DNA from: Mageeibacillus sp. | GTDB taxonomy: Bacteria > Bacillota > Clostridia > Saccharofermentanales > Saccharofermentanaceae | Length of the DNA: 64,000 nucleotides | Reading direction: 5' to 3' | NCBI GenBank assembly: GCA_022484595.1 | Contig: JAKVLB010000001.1 | Coordinates: forward strand, 372,001 to 436,000 | In this document: in pieces, positions 46,799 to 56,532 of the stretch | How the letters are laid out: each line of letters begins with the position of its first letter | How positions within the stretch are numbered: position 1 is the first letter of the stretch | The notes under the pieces: model-generated | The model's input: the letters and a program-made list of their open reading frames with translations, nothing else | Databases searched by the model: none | Told to the model about the DNA's origin: nothing | Position numbers and translations under genes: made by a program

Positions 46799-47944
46799 TT
46801 ACTTGAACAGATTCTTGACTCTCTGCATAAACAGACTGCGTTTCGAGTAGTTGCGATCCGACAGCATATCGTTAAATTCGGCGAGCTTCTGCTTCTGCTC
46901 TCTGGACAGGCCTGTAGGAACTTCAATGACAAATCTGCATGTGTGGTCGCCCTTCATATTTGGGTTATTCTTGTTGGGAATACCCTTGCCGTGAATGGTA
47001 TATGTCTCACCGGGTTGGGTACCTTCCTTAAGCTTGAACTTCTCGTTGCCGTATATCGTAGGAATATCAATATCCGCGCCAAGAGCCGCCTGTGCGTAGG
47101 TTACAGGAACATCGCAGAAGGTATTCATGCCGTCACGCGAAAACAAATCATCCTTGCGGACTCTGAACTGTACATAAAGGTCTCCATAAGGACCGCCGTT
47201 TGTTCCAGGCTCACCTTCTCCCTTTACAGGAAGCATATCGCCGGCATCGACGCCCGCAGGCACACGGATATGAAGCTTCTTGGAAGTCTGAACACGTCCT
47301 TTTCCACGGCATGCCGAACAAGGTGTCTTGATAACGGTTCCCTTGCCCTGACACATAGGACAGGTTTTGGTAACCATCGTCATTCCGAAAAGGCTCTGCA
47401 TCTGTTCCTGAATTCTGCCTGCGCCTTTGCACTGCGGGCAGGTCTCCGGAGTCGTCCCCGGCTGAGAACCTGAACCGTTGCAGGCAGAGCACTTATCCTG
47501 CTTGCTTATGGTTATGTCTTTCTCACAGCCAAAGGCCGCTTCCATGAATTCAAGCGTCATGCCGTATTTGAGATTCGCACCCTGAGAAGGTCCGTTGCGT
47601 CTTCTGCCGGAACTTCTTCCGCCTCCGAAGAACGAACCGAAAATATCACCAAGATCGATATCTTCAAATCCCGCTCCCGAGAATCCGCCAAAACCGCCGG
47701 CGCCGCCGTAACCGGCATTTCCGTCAACTCCGGCTTTGCCAAACTGATCGTATCTCGCGCGTTTGTCCTTATCGGACAGTACCGAATATGCCTCGTTGAC
47801 TTCCTTGAATTTGGCTTCGGCCTCAGCATCGCCCGGATGCAAATCCGGGTGATACTGCTTGACCTTTGTTCTGAAAGCCTTCTTTAATTCATCATCCGTT
47901 GCACCCTTGCTGATGCCCAGAATGTCATAATAATCGCTGGCCAA
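46799..47944 (-). CDS. dnaJ: Chaperone protein DnaJ
   Basis: Hsp40 co-chaperone, 381 residues. The J domain (DYYDILGISKGATDDELKKA, KQYHPDLHPGD with the HPD triad) is followed by a Gly-rich stretch, four CxxCxGxG zinc motifs (CSACNGSG, CPQCKGAG, CPMCQGKG, CSACRGKG) and the substrate-binding C-terminal domain. It stimulates DnaK's ATPase. Last gene of the hrcA operon, 29 bases after dnaK. Confidence 0.98.
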   Translation of the reverse strand: MASDYYDILGISKGATDDELKKAFRTKVKQYHPDLHPGDAEAEAKFKEVNEAYSVLSDKDKRARYDQFGKAGVDGNAGYGGAGGFGGFSGAGFEDIDLGDIFGSFFGGGRSSGRRRNGPSQGANLKYGMTLEFMEAAFGCEKDITISKQDKCSACNGSGSQPGTTPETCPQCKGAGRIQEQMQSLFGMTMVTKTCPMCQGKGTVIKTPCSACRGKGRVQTSKKLHIRVPAGVDAGDMLPVKGEGEPGTNGGPYGDLYVQFRVRKDDLFSRDGMNTFCDVPVTYAQAALGADIDIPTIYGNEKFKLKEGTQPGETYTIHGKGIPNKNNPNMKGDHTCRFVIEVPTGLSREQKQKLAEFNDMLSDRNYSKRSLFMQRVKNLFK

Positions 47945-47973
47945 ATGAATTCCTCCGTTTACGAACCTCTATA

Positions 47974-49872
47974 TCAGAAGTCTCCCCCTGCATTCTTAAA
48001 TCCGTCTCCGCCTTCTGCAGAACCGCCGGCTGAACCATCCATGTTCTCCGTGCCGTAACCTGCAAAATCCTGAGGACCTGCTCCTGCTCCGGCCTGAGGA
48101 CCGGCCTGAGGACCGCCCTGAGCACCCTGTGCACCGCCTGCCTGACCGTAAAGCTTTTCGGATACTTTGTAAAGAGCCTGAAGAACATCGTCCGTACCCT
48201 TCTTCATTGCTTCCTGATCGTCCTTTGCAACTGCATCCTTGAGCTTTGTAATCTCAGCGTTGACAGGCGCCTTGTCTGCATCAGTTATCTTATCGCCGGC
48301 ATCCTTCATTGTTTTCTCAGCCTGATAAATTGTGGATTCAGCCTGATTCTTGGTCTCAATCTTATCTTTGTTCGCCTTATCCTCAGCAGCATGGAGTTCA
48401 GCTTCCTTGACTGCCTTCTGAATATCGTCCTCACTCATGTTGGATGAAGACTGGATTGTAATCTTCTGCTCTCTTCCGGTTCCCTTGTCCTTAGCACTTA
48501 CGTTGACAATACCGTTAGCATCGATATCGAAAGTAACCTCTATCTGAGGGACTCCGCGAGGTGCCGGGGCAATACCGTCAAGGATAAAGTTTCCGAGAGA
48601 CTTGTTGGCTGAAGCCATTTCACGCTCACCCTGAAGCACATGGATATCAACCTGTGTCTGACCGTCAGCAGCTGTTGAGAACACCTGGCTCTTCTTTGCA
48701 GGAATTGAAGTGTTACGCTCAATAATCTTGGTGCACACACCGCCCATTGTCTCAATTCCGAGTGAAAGAGGCGTGACATCTACAAGCACGAGGCCGGCTG
48801 TGGAATCGCCTGAAAGCACTGCGCCCTGAATAGCCGCGCCGATTGCAACACATTCATCCGGGTTGATTCCCTTGAACGGTTCCTTGCCGAAGTAATTCTT
48901 AACTGCATCCTGAACTGCAGGAATTCTTGTTGAACCTCCGACAAGAATTACCTTGTCGATATCAGATGCAGATATTCCGGCATCGCTCATTGCGCGCTTA
49001 ACAGGATCGATGGTCTTCTGAACAAGGTCACTTGTAAGCTCGTCGAATTTGGCACGGGTAAGTGTGACATCCATATGCTTAGGACCTGTTGCATCTGCCG
49101 TGATATAAGGCAGATTGATGTTGGATGAAGTAACGCCTGACAACTCAATCTTGGCTTTCTCGGCTGCTTCTCTCAATCTCTGCATAGCCATACGGTCGCC
49201 TCTGAGGTCAACACCCTCTGTCTGCTTGAAGGAGTCGGCAAGGAAATCAACAATTTTATTGTCGAAATCGTCGCCACCGAGTCTGTTGTTACCTGCCGTT
49301 GCCACAACTTCAAATACGCCTTCGCCGATATCAATGATTGACACATCGAATGTACCGCCGCCAAGGTCGAAAACAAGTATCTTCTGATCTCCGTCCTTAT
49401 CAAGTCCGTATGCGAGCGATGCCGCAGTAGGCTCGTTGATTATTCTCTTTACATCGAGACCGGCAATACGTCCCGCATCCTTTGTAGCCTGACGCTGGGA
49501 ATCCGTAAAGTATGCCGGAACCGTTATAACCGCTTCTGTTACAGGCGTTCCGAGATATGCCTCGGCATCACTCTTAAGCTTGGTCAGTATCATCGCTGAA
49601 ATTTCCTGCGGTGTGTACTGCTTGCCGTCAATATTCACCTTATAATCCGAACCCATCTCACGCTTGATGGACTGAATGGTGTGATCAGGATTTGTTACAG
49701 CCTGTCTCTTTGCCACCTGTCCAACAAGTCTCTCACCTGTTTTTGTAAATCCGACAACGGAAGGTGTTGTGCGATTGCCTTCCGGATTAGGAATAACTAC
49801 TGTCTCCGAGCCTTCCATAACGGCTACACATGAATTTGTTGTACCAAGGTCAATACCGATTATCTTTGACAT
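47974..49872 (-). CDS. dnaK: Chaperone protein DnaK
   Basis: Hsp70, 632 residues. The ATPase domain begins [20 protein letters not shown], with [20 protein letters not shown] and [16 protein letters not shown]. The linker and substrate domain ([18 protein letters not shown]) are intact, and the tail is Gly/Ala-rich. It sits 14 bases after clpP. Expected to be controlled by HrcA through the CIRCE element at the head of the operon. Confidence 0.99.
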   Translation of the reverse strand: MSKIIGIDLGTTNSCVAVMEGSETVVIPNPEGNRTTPSVVGFTKTGERLVGQVAKRQAVTNPDHTIQSIKREMGSDYKVNIDGKQYTPQEISAMILTKLKSDAEAYLGTPVTEAVITVPAYFTDSQRQATKDAGRIAGLDVKRIINEPTAASLAYGLDKDGDQKILVFDLGGGTFDVSIIDIGEGVFEVVATAGNNRLGGDDFDNKIVDFLADSFKQTEGVDLRGDRMAMQRLREAAEKAKIELSGVTSSNINLPYITADATGPKHMDVTLTRAKFDELTSDLVQKTIDPVKRAMSDAGISASDIDKVILVGGSTRIPAVQDAVKNYFGKEPFKGINPDECVAIGAAIQGAVLSGDSTAGLVLVDVTPLSLGIETMGGVCTKIIERNTSIPAKKSQVFSTAADGQTQVDIHVLQGEREMASANKSLGNFILDGIAPAPRGVPQIEVTFDIDANGIVNVSAKDKGTGREQKITIQSSSNMSEDDIQKAVKEAELHAAEDKANKDKIETKNQAESTIYQAEKTMKDAGDKITDADKAPVNAEITKLKDAVAKDDQEAMKKGTDDVLQALYKVSEKLYGQAGGAQGAQGGPQAGPQAGAGAGPQDFAGYGTENMDGSAGGSAEGGDGFKNAGGDF

Positions 49873-49886
49873 AAAACTTGTCCTCC

Positions 49887-50486
49887 TTATTTCTTGCTTT
49901 CCAAAATCTTATCTACAATGCCATAACTTAACGCTTCCTGAGCTGTCATCCAATGGTCTCTGTCCGTATCCTTCATCAATGTCTCAAGATCCTTGCCGCA
50001 GTTATCCGCAAGAATCTGATTCAGGCGGACCCTTGTATCCTTGATGTGATCGGCAGCGATAAGAATCTCTGTCGCCTGACCCTGGGCACCGCCCAGAGGC
50101 TGGTGAATCATGACTTCAGCGTTGGGAAGAATGCATCTCTTGCCTTTTGTACCTGCTGAAAGCAGAACCGAACCCATTGAAGCTGCCATACCCATACAGA
50201 TTGTCTGAACGTCAGGCTTGATAAGCTTCATTGTGTCATAAATCATAAGACCGTCGGAAACAGATCCTCCCGGGCTGTTGATGTAGAACTGAATATCCTT
50301 ATCAGGGTCTTCTGCTTCAAGGAACAGGAGCTGTGCTGTAATTAAGCTCGCCGTAACTGAATTGACCTCTTCTGACAAGATAACGATTCGCTCCTTGAGA
50401 AGACGTGAATAAATATCATATGCACGCTCACCACGGTTGGTCGTCTCGATTACTGTCGGTACCAGACTGGATCTCAAATTATCCAT
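49887..50486 (-). CDS. clpP: ATP-dependent Clp protease proteolytic subunit
   Basis: Serine protease of ClpXP/ClpCP, 199 residues. The catalytic triad is visible: Ser in [16 protein letters not shown], His in [15 protein letters not shown], and Asp in the [17 protein letters not shown] region. It has its own ribosome binding site and lies between grpE and dnaK, with gaps of 30 and 14 bases. That is not its usual neighbourhood and would place it under HrcA-CIRCE control. Confidence 0.97.
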   Translation of the reverse strand: MDNLRSSLVPTVIETTNRGERAYDIYSRLLKERIVILSEEVNSVTASLITAQLLFLEAEDPDKDIQFYINSPGGSVSDGLMIYDTMKLIKPDVQTICMGMAASMGSVLLSAGTKGKRCILPNAEVMIHQPLGGAQGQATEILIAADHIKDTRVRLNQILADNCGKDLETLMKDTDRDHWMTAQEALSYGIVDKILESKK

Positions 50487-50516
50487 AATGTAAATCTCCT
50501 TTACTTTGTTTTTGTA

Positions 50517-51164
50517 TCAGTTTGCAACCTGCACGACCGCGTGCCGGATTACTCTGTCTTTATACTGGTAGCCTTTTGCAAATACCTGTGCTACCTCCTG
50601 CTCTCCCAGATCTGAATCCTCAATATGCATTACCGCTTCATGAAAATTAGGATCAAACCGGGTTCCGCGTTCAACTGCAATCTCTTCGACACCGATTTTA
50701 TTCAGTATCTCAACCGCCTGCTTGCTCACCATCTCGATTCCCTGATAAATCTTGTCATCTGACGGTGTATCTGCTTCCTTACAGGCTGAAAGCGCTCTGT
50801 CGATGTTATCTATTACTCCGAGAAACTCACCTGCAACCTTTGCAACGGCATCCGAGTAAAGATTGTCCTTCTCCTTCTGCGTGCGCTTGCGGTAGTTGTC
50901 ATACTCCGCGTAAAGATATAGGTAACGGTTCTTTGTCTCTTCAAGTTCCTTTGCACATGAAGCCTCATCATACGTCTCGCTCTGTGAGTCATCAGACTTT
51001 GCAGCTTCCGCGCCATCTTCCCGGGTATCCTTTTCGATCTCGTCCATGCCGGCCGAAGCATTGTCCGCCCTAGCTGCATCCTCAACCGCCTGTTCATCTC
51101 CTCTTTCATTGCAGGTCACTTCGTCCTGCCCGAAAACTATCTCTTCTCCTTCATTGTCCGCCAT
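50517..51164 (-). CDS. grpE: Nucleotide exchange factor GrpE
   Basis: Releases ADP from DnaK; 215 residues. A very acidic N-terminus of about 70 residues is followed by the long dimer coiled coil (KNRYLYLYAEYDNYRKRTQK) and the beta domain RFDPNFHEAVMHIEDSDLGE, ending QVFAKGYQYKDRVIRHAVVQ. It lies between hrcA and clpP. Confidence 0.97.
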   Translation of the reverse strand: MADNEGEEIVFGQDEVTCNERGDEQAVEDAARADNASAGMDEIEKDTREDGAEAAKSDDSQSETYDEASCAKELEETKNRYLYLYAEYDNYRKRTQKEKDNLYSDAVAKVAGEFLGVIDNIDRALSACKEADTPSDDKIYQGIEMVSKQAVEILNKIGVEEIAVERGTRFDPNFHEAVMHIEDSDLGEQEVAQVFAKGYQYKDRVIRHAVVQVAN

Positions 51165-51179
51165 TGGTCTATGCCTCCG

Positions 51180-52232
51180 TCATTCTGTAATCTTTCTGAT
51201 ATTCTCGTTAAGTGTCTTCTTAACGAAATCTATCTGCGATATAACCTTGGAATACTCCATCCTCTTCGGACCGATTACTCCAATGTTGCCCGACACCGAA
51301 TCGCTGAGATTATATGTCGCGGTTATAAAGCTGCAGTCATCAAGTCCGTCAAGTGTTATCTCCTGGCCTATCCGCACCATGTAAGAATCCTTGCTGCCTG
51401 ATTCCTCTGAACCGTTCATCTCGTTTACATAACCCGCAACCATGCTCGGATCAGACAGTGTTCCGAGAAGCTCCCTGGCCCTGCCCATCGTTGAGAAATC
51501 GGGGAGATTCAGCATACGGTGCTCTCCTTCAAGATAGATGTTGAGCTCGTCTGCCTGCTTGATTGCCGTATAGGCCTCGTAAAGAACCTGTTTGAGAAGC
51601 TGATTCGGAATCTCGGTATCCGCAATAGCTGTCTCTACGGTAATAAGCGTTATCTCGTCGAGCGGTTTGCCCGTCAGGTGCTTCTCAATCGCCGAAGAAA
51701 TCTTATAAATCTGATCGTCGGTTATGAAGTTAGGTATTCTTACCACCTTGTCCTTGACGACTCCTGCAGACAGTGCCATGACAACAAGTGCTTTACCGGG
51801 CTCTATCATCAGAATCTTAAGCTGAGTGAGAAAACTCTTGCGAAGTCTCGGACTCATCGCCAGCGACACAAAGCCCGTCGCTTCAGACAGTGTCTGGGTA
51901 GCATTCTTAAGAAGGTTTGTAACTTCATCTATGCTGCTGTCAATCCTTGACTTGATCTCACTCTGTTCTTCTTCTGTAAGCTGATCTACGGTCATGAGCG
52001 AGTTGACATATTCACGGTAGCCCCGGTCGGACGGTATCCTTCCGGCGGAAGTGTGCGGCTTCTCGATTAAACCGAGCCTCTCAAGCTCAGCCATATCGTT
52101 CCTGAGTGTTGCGGAACTCACCCTGAAATTGTGACGCTCAATCAGTGCATTCGAGCCAACCGGTTCGTTTGTGGAAACATAATCGTCAACTATCGCATGC
52201 AGTACCTGTTTTTTGCGTTCATCAAGAGACAT
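51180..52232 (-). CDS. hrcA: Heat-inducible transcription repressor HrcA
   Basis: 350-residue repressor that binds CIRCE. The N-terminal winged helix is KKQVLHAIVDDYVSTNEPVG with RVSSATLRNDMAELERLGLI and the wing EKPHTSAGRIPSDRGYREYV. The GAF-like middle and C-terminal tail (VIGPKRMEYSKVISQIDFVK) are intact. Heads its own operon directly behind the CIRCE site, so it is autoregulated. Confidence 0.98.
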   Translation of the reverse strand: MSLDERKKQVLHAIVDDYVSTNEPVGSNALIERHNFRVSSATLRNDMAELERLGLIEKPHTSAGRIPSDRGYREYVNSLMTVDQLTEEEQSEIKSRIDSSIDEVTNLLKNATQTLSEATGFVSLAMSPRLRKSFLTQLKILMIEPGKALVVMALSAGVVKDKVVRIPNFITDDQIYKISSAIEKHLTGKPLDEITLITVETAIADTEIPNQLLKQVLYEAYTAIKQADELNIYLEGEHRMLNLPDFSTMGRARELLGTLSDPSMVAGYVNEMNGSEESGSKDSYMVRIGQEITLDGLDDCSFITATYNLSDSVSGNIGVIGPKRMEYSKVISQIDFVKKTLNENIRKITE

Positions 52233-52255
52233 GACTTTGATCCTTTCTTAACAGA

Positions 52256-52282
52256 TTAGCACTCTTTATCTTCGAGTGCTAA
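52256..52282 (-). promoter_or_regulatory. CIRCE operator
   Basis: Perfect TTAGCACTC-9-GAGTGCTAA inverted repeat, the HrcA binding site, between the promoter and the hrcA ATG. Confidence 0.98.
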
Positions 52283-52286
52283 AGAG

Positions 52287-52315
52287 ATATTACTCGTTAT
52301 GTGTTTCAATGTCAA
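52287..52315 (-). promoter_or_regulatory. Promoter of the hrcA-grpE-clpP-dnaK-dnaJ operon
   Basis: TTGACA (52315-52310) and TAATAT (52292-52287) with a 17-base spacer. The CIRCE site starts five bases downstream, covering the expected start point. Confidence 0.88.
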
Positions 52316-52340
52316 GAAAAGTCAAACAAAAATTTGATGA

Positions 52341-53765
52341 TTAATCCGCAGGCACTGTATCGTCTGCGCCTGGAACTATTTTTACAGCCCAGTTAAGTTT
52401 TCTCAGAAAAACAATCGCCAGTGTAACTTTGATTATCTCGGTGTAAAGGACAACAGCAAATACCGATACTATGGAAAGTGACGTATAGTGTGCCAGAACA
52501 TAGGCTGTCGGAACCACTATTACCCAGCTGAAAACACTGTCAAACAGAAAAGTTATAAATGTCTTTCCACCCGATCTGATAGCAAAATACGAGGCGTGGG
52601 AGATGGCCTGAAGCGGCATCACTGCAGCATTGATAATGATAAGTGATGTGGCGGTCTCGCGAACGGCAGGTTCGGTTTTGAACATGAGCGGAAAAACTCC
52701 GGATACCGACGCCATGACAACAGACGTCAGAACGCAGGCAAGACATGAGAACACGATGAGTTTGCGGGCTACCGCTTTGGCTTCGTCTATCTTCCCGGCT
52801 CCGAGCTTCTGACCTACGAAGATAGCTACAGATGAGCCTAAAGCGACAAATACTATGTTGAAAACATTCGCGACAGTGCTGTTGATGTTGAGCGCAGCGA
52901 TAACTGAAAGTCCTCTGCATGAGTAGCATTGCGTGACGGTAACCATTGCCAGAACCCATAAAATCTCATTCATCATAAGCGGAAGGCCTTTGATTACTAC
53001 GTTCTTTAACAGCGTGACACGAATTGTCAGTTTCTCGAAAATATGCCTCGCAAACGGAACCCTGTCCGTATGAGTGTGCGTCCAGAAAACATTAATCAGA
53101 CACTCAACGTAGCGCGACATAACGGTAGCTATGGCGGCACCCGCGACACCAAGCTTCGGGAAGCCAAGTTCGCCGAAAATAAGGAGCCAGTTGAACACCA
53201 GATCCACCGCAACTGCTGCGATTCCGGCCTTCATCGGAAGCATCGTCTCGCCGCATTCACGCAGTGTCGATGCATAAACCGTCGATATGGCGAGCGCAGG
53301 AAGCCCTATAAGCATGATCATAAGATATGTTTTTGCCGCAGCGAAAGTATCCGGTATACTTCCTATTCCGTCGCCCGAATCATGCAGATAGAGGTTTATC
53401 AGTTTGTCTCCGCATGTCAGCATGAGCACAACAAACAGCAGCAGCATGATGCCAACGATGTAAAGCTTGGCTCTGAAACACTCGGCAACACCTTTATGGT
53501 CGCCCTTGCCGAAGAACTGGGCGCAGAAAATTCCCGGACCCGATACAGCACCGAAACAGACCATGATGTACACAAACATAAGATTCCCGATGATAGACAC
53601 CCCGGACATTGGGTCTGTGCCAAGTCTTCCGACCATGATATTATCCAGAAGTGAGACGACATTGGTCATCCCGTTCTGCACCATAATCGGAAGTGCTATT
53701 GAAAGGACCGACAGATAGAATCTCTTCGTCCCGAAATATTTTTCTCTCAATGAAGTGACATTCAT
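52341..53765 (-). CDS. MATE-family multidrug/Na+ antiporter
   Basis: 474 residues, 12 predicted membrane segments, for example FYLSVLSIALPIMVQNGMTN, NIMVGRLGTDPMSGVSIIGN, LKNVVIKGLPLMMNEILWVL and VAIFVGQKLGAGKIDEAKAV. The twofold repeat is typical of MATE exporters; the substrate is unknown. The start at 53765 has a weak GTGGATG upstream and lies 2 bases after the corA stop, so the two may be cotranscribed. Upstream in-frame starts would lie inside corA. Confidence 0.88.
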   Translation of the reverse strand: MNVTSLREKYFGTKRFYLSVLSIALPIMVQNGMTNVVSLLDNIMVGRLGTDPMSGVSIIGNLMFVYIMVCFGAVSGPGIFCAQFFGKGDHKGVAECFRAKLYIVGIMLLLFVVLMLTCGDKLINLYLHDSGDGIGSIPDTFAAAKTYLMIMLIGLPALAISTVYASTLRECGETMLPMKAGIAAVAVDLVFNWLLIFGELGFPKLGVAGAAIATVMSRYVECLINVFWTHTHTDRVPFARHIFEKLTIRVTLLKNVVIKGLPLMMNEILWVLAMVTVTQCYSCRGLSVIAALNINSTVANVFNIVFVALGSSVAIFVGQKLGAGKIDEAKAVARKLIVFSCLACVLTSVVMASVSGVFPLMFKTEPAVRETATSLIIINAAVMPLQAISHASYFAIRSGGKTFITFLFDSVFSWVIVVPTAYVLAHYTSLSIVSVFAVVLYTEIIKVTLAIVFLRKLNWAVKIVPGADDTVPAD

Positions 53766-53767
53766 AA

Positions 53768-54658
53768 TTACATCCACTTTCTCTTGCGAAAATAAACCGC
53801 AATAAAAATACATATAGCTGCTGACAGAACAATAACCGACAGATATCCGTGCTGCCATGAAAGCTCAGGCATATTGACAAAATTCATACCGTACCAGCCG
53901 GTTATCAGAGTAAGAGGCATGAATACTGAAGTAATGACCGTAAAGAATTTCATCAGCCGGTTCTGTTCAATATCAATCTGCGTCTGATATGCCTCCCAGA
54001 CATGATTCAGATACTCACGCAAATCAAGCACCGAAGACAGAAGTCTGTTGACTCTGCTGTGGATAATATTGAGTCTTCGCAGCTCGTCATCATTAAGACA
54101 GCCGTTGTCATTAAGAAGTGTCTCGTCCAGTATAGCGTCAAGTTCTTCATAATAGGTCTTGAACTGAAGCAATTCTTTCTTTGCCAGCAGCATCATCGCA
54201 ACATCCCTGTGAGTCTTCTTTCCGGATTTATGAGATGAGTGAGCTTCCGGCTTCACGTCAGCCGGATTGGCTCCTGCCTCCTGATCGGCGGAATTAAGGA
54301 GCCTTCTTTCAAGAGAATACAGCCTTCCTTCAAGGTTTTCGAGAAGTCCGACATCACCGGAAATAAGCTCGCGCAGAAAAGCCGTAAGGTTTGTGGCCTT
54401 ATCTTCATTTGAAGAAAGCCTGTTGAATGAATTCTGTCCGCCACAGACCACAACAAGTTTATCAACGTCGGAATATACGATTACTCTCTCGGGTCTCTGC
54501 TGTAAAGCTTTGACATCACACCATTTGAAAGCTATAAGATTATAGCCCGGAAAGCTCTCAAATGTATCAGCCTGCCCGTCGGCTATATTTGCCGCGGCAG
54601 CATCTCCTACAATTGCCGCAAGCGCGTCATTATCTCCAAACATCAATGTTTTTCTCAT
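53768..54658 (-). CDS. corA: CorA-family divalent metal transporter
   Basis: 296 residues: an N-terminal cytoplasmic domain, a long stalk helix (RRLNIIHSRVNRLLSSVLDL, YQTQIDIEQNRLMKFFTVIT), then two membrane helices with the signature YGMNFVNMPE, whose GMN forms the pore entrance. The protein ends in RKRKWM. It probably moves Mg2+ or Co2+. The middle has an atypical His/Lys-rich insert (KPEAHSSHKSGKKTHRD). Confidence 0.88.
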   Translation of the reverse strand: MRKTLMFGDNDALAAIVGDAAAANIADGQADTFESFPGYNLIAFKWCDVKALQQRPERVIVYSDVDKLVVVCGGQNSFNRLSSNEDKATNLTAFLRELISGDVGLLENLEGRLYSLERRLLNSADQEAGANPADVKPEAHSSHKSGKKTHRDVAMMLLAKKELLQFKTYYEELDAILDETLLNDNGCLNDDELRRLNIIHSRVNRLLSSVLDLREYLNHVWEAYQTQIDIEQNRLMKFFTVITSVFMPLTLITGWYGMNFVNMPELSWQHGYLSVIVLSAAICIFIAVYFRKRKWM

Positions 54659-54678
54659 ATATTACCCCCAGAAAAAAA

Positions 54679-55851
54679 TCAGAGAAAATCTTCCATTACG
54701 AGACTCGCAAAGTCCAGACCGGAAGACGATAATCTCACATATCTTCCGCAATCCTCAAGCAGTCCGCGCGAGACATTGTCCTTGATTGCCTTGGGGAACA
54801 CTTCGTCCAAAGCCATTCCGAAACGTCTCTCAAACTCAACCCGGTCAATTCCTTCCGTCGTTCGAAGCCTCAGAAAAGGATACTCCCTCATCTTGTCCCC
54901 GATTGACATTACCTCTTCCCGGTAAATAAGTCCTTCGGGAATTCTATCCGACGCAGCGATATCCTGCAATACATTAATATAGTCTTTTACGTCATCTTTA
55001 TGTCCGAATCTTACTGAGTCCAGATAACCGTGAGCCCCGGCACCTATCGCCGCATACTCTTCGCCGCGCCAGCATGAGCTGTTATGGCGGCTTTGGTATC
55101 CAGGAAGGGCGCTGTTCGATATTTCATACGGAACAAAACCTGTTGCCGCAAGAAAATCACGCGACTTATGATACATCTCACGCTCTGTCTCCGGCGGCAT
55201 AACATCTTCAAGGTGACGGTATTTTTTGTAAAACGGTGTGCCTTCTTCGATTGTAAGCGAGTATGTGCTGATATGTTTTATTCCCATATGCTCGAAAAGC
55301 TCTATATCACGTATAATCCCGTCTGTTGTCTGTCCGGGCACTCCGATAATGAGATCCGCCGATATATTGCGAAAACCGGCATCCTGAAGAATCGCAACAG
55401 CCGCTGCCGCAGCCGCGGAATCATGTCTTCTTCCCAGAGTCTTAAGAATACCGTCGTCAAGTGACTGTATTCCCACCGATGCCCGGTTAAAACCTGCGTC
55501 CCTGTACAAACCGGCTTTCTCGCCGGTTATTGAGGATGGGTTAATCTCTATTGTGTTCTCTGAATCTTCAGGAATCTTAAATTCACGGACTATTGTCTTC
55601 ATGAGGTTCACTATATAAGTCGCATCGGGGTATGAAGGAGTTCCCCCTCCGAAATAAACAGAGCAGCCGGCACCTTCGCAGTCGTCTGAAAACATCTCAC
55701 TGTTCTCCAGTTGCTTTGCCCAGAGCTTTACCTCTCTTGCCGCACAGTCGTAGTAATCTTCAATCAGAGACGGTTCCGCGACTGAATAGAAGTCACAGTA
55801 AGGGCATTTGCCTGCGCAAAACGGATTATGCACATAGATATGCTTTCCCAT
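54679..55851 (-). CDS. hemW: Radical SAM heme chaperone HemW
   Basis: 390 residues. The radical SAM cluster motif is HNPFCAGKCPYCDFYS (CxxxCxxC with the HemN/HemW-type extra aromatic pattern). ADLIIGVPGQTTDGI and GAGAHGYLDSVRF are typical HemW segments. It was long annotated as oxygen-independent coproporphyrinogen oxidase, but HemW inserts heme. Its start overlaps the stop of the DUF4276-like gene by one base. Confidence 0.93.
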   Translation of the reverse strand: MGKHIYVHNPFCAGKCPYCDFYSVAEPSLIEDYYDCAAREVKLWAKQLENSEMFSDDCEGAGCSVYFGGGTPSYPDATYIVNLMKTIVREFKIPEDSENTIEINPSSITGEKAGLYRDAGFNRASVGIQSLDDGILKTLGRRHDSAAAAAAVAILQDAGFRNISADLIIGVPGQTTDGIIRDIELFEHMGIKHISTYSLTIEEGTPFYKKYRHLEDVMPPETEREMYHKSRDFLAATGFVPYEISNSALPGYQSRHNSSCWRGEEYAAIGAGAHGYLDSVRFGHKDDVKDYINVLQDIAASDRIPEGLIYREEVMSIGDKMREYPFLRLRTTEGIDRVEFERRFGMALDEVFPKAIKDNVSRGLLEDCGRYVRLSSSGLDFASLVMEDFL

Positions 55852-56531
55852 CAGAAAGTTCGTTTCCTGTATATCGGACGAGGGTTGCGAAGTGCTGTCT
55901 CAAGCGCATACTTAAATGTTATATAGCTGGGTGATATGTTGTCGGCAGGAATCATATACCGCGATATCTCTTCCGCCCAGCGCGCCTTGTAATGTCCTAT
56001 GGCAGGATAACCTATCTCGATGATATCATCAGCATTGTCAGATACGGCTCTGCAGAGTACCTCCCAGGTCCCGCATACACTGTCCTGATCATATGAATCA
56101 AGAACAGACATGTCCGCGTCAGGATACGCGTCAAGGACTGCTCTTCTGTCGCCAAGCATCCATGCCTCAACCTCTTCTGTACAAAGACCGACGATATTTC
56201 TAAGATCCGGAGCATAGCGCGAGGCACAGTTGTAAATACTGTTGCGCAAATGAGTAGGATCGTGATCATCTGAATCCATAACAACTATAAGAATCATATC
56301 CTGATCCCTGTAAATCTCATTGTATGCACGACACTTTGCGGGAAGCAGATCGAGCAGTGCGCTCGCAAACTTCGGCGGCTTCGCGTTCATGTCCGGAGGA
56401 AAACTCCCGCAGCCTCTGTGAGGCCTTACGTTAATCTCACACGACATTTTTTCGCGGTCGCAAATCCGCTCAACCGCACGTTTTACAACGACAGAACCGG
56501 ATTTGTCTTCAGCAAGAATCTCTATTACCAT
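55851..56531 (-). CDS. DUF4276-like TOPRIM-type protein, partner of the adjacent ATPase
   Basis: 226 residues from ATG 56531, which lies one base after the ATPase stop codon. VIEILAEDKSGSVVVKRAVE has the conserved Glu of a TOPRIM-like fold, ILIVVMDSDDHDPTH supplies the acidic DxD cluster, and GLCTEEVEAWMLGDRRAV is the EEVEAWxLxD motif of DUF4276. Such proteins occur next to AAA15/OLD-type ATPases in likely anti-phage modules, where they would be the nuclease effector. That function is inferred. Confidence 0.68.
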   Translation of the reverse strand: MVIEILAEDKSGSVVVKRAVERICDREKMSCEINVRPHRGCGSFPPDMNAKPPKFASALLDLLPAKCRAYNEIYRDQDMILIVVMDSDDHDPTHLRNSIYNCASRYAPDLRNIVGLCTEEVEAWMLGDRRAVLDAYPDADMSVLDSYDQDSVCGTWEVLCRAVSDNADDIIEIGYPAIGHYKARWAEEISRYMIPADNISPSYITFKYALETALRNPRPIYRKRTF

Positions 56532-56532
56532 C

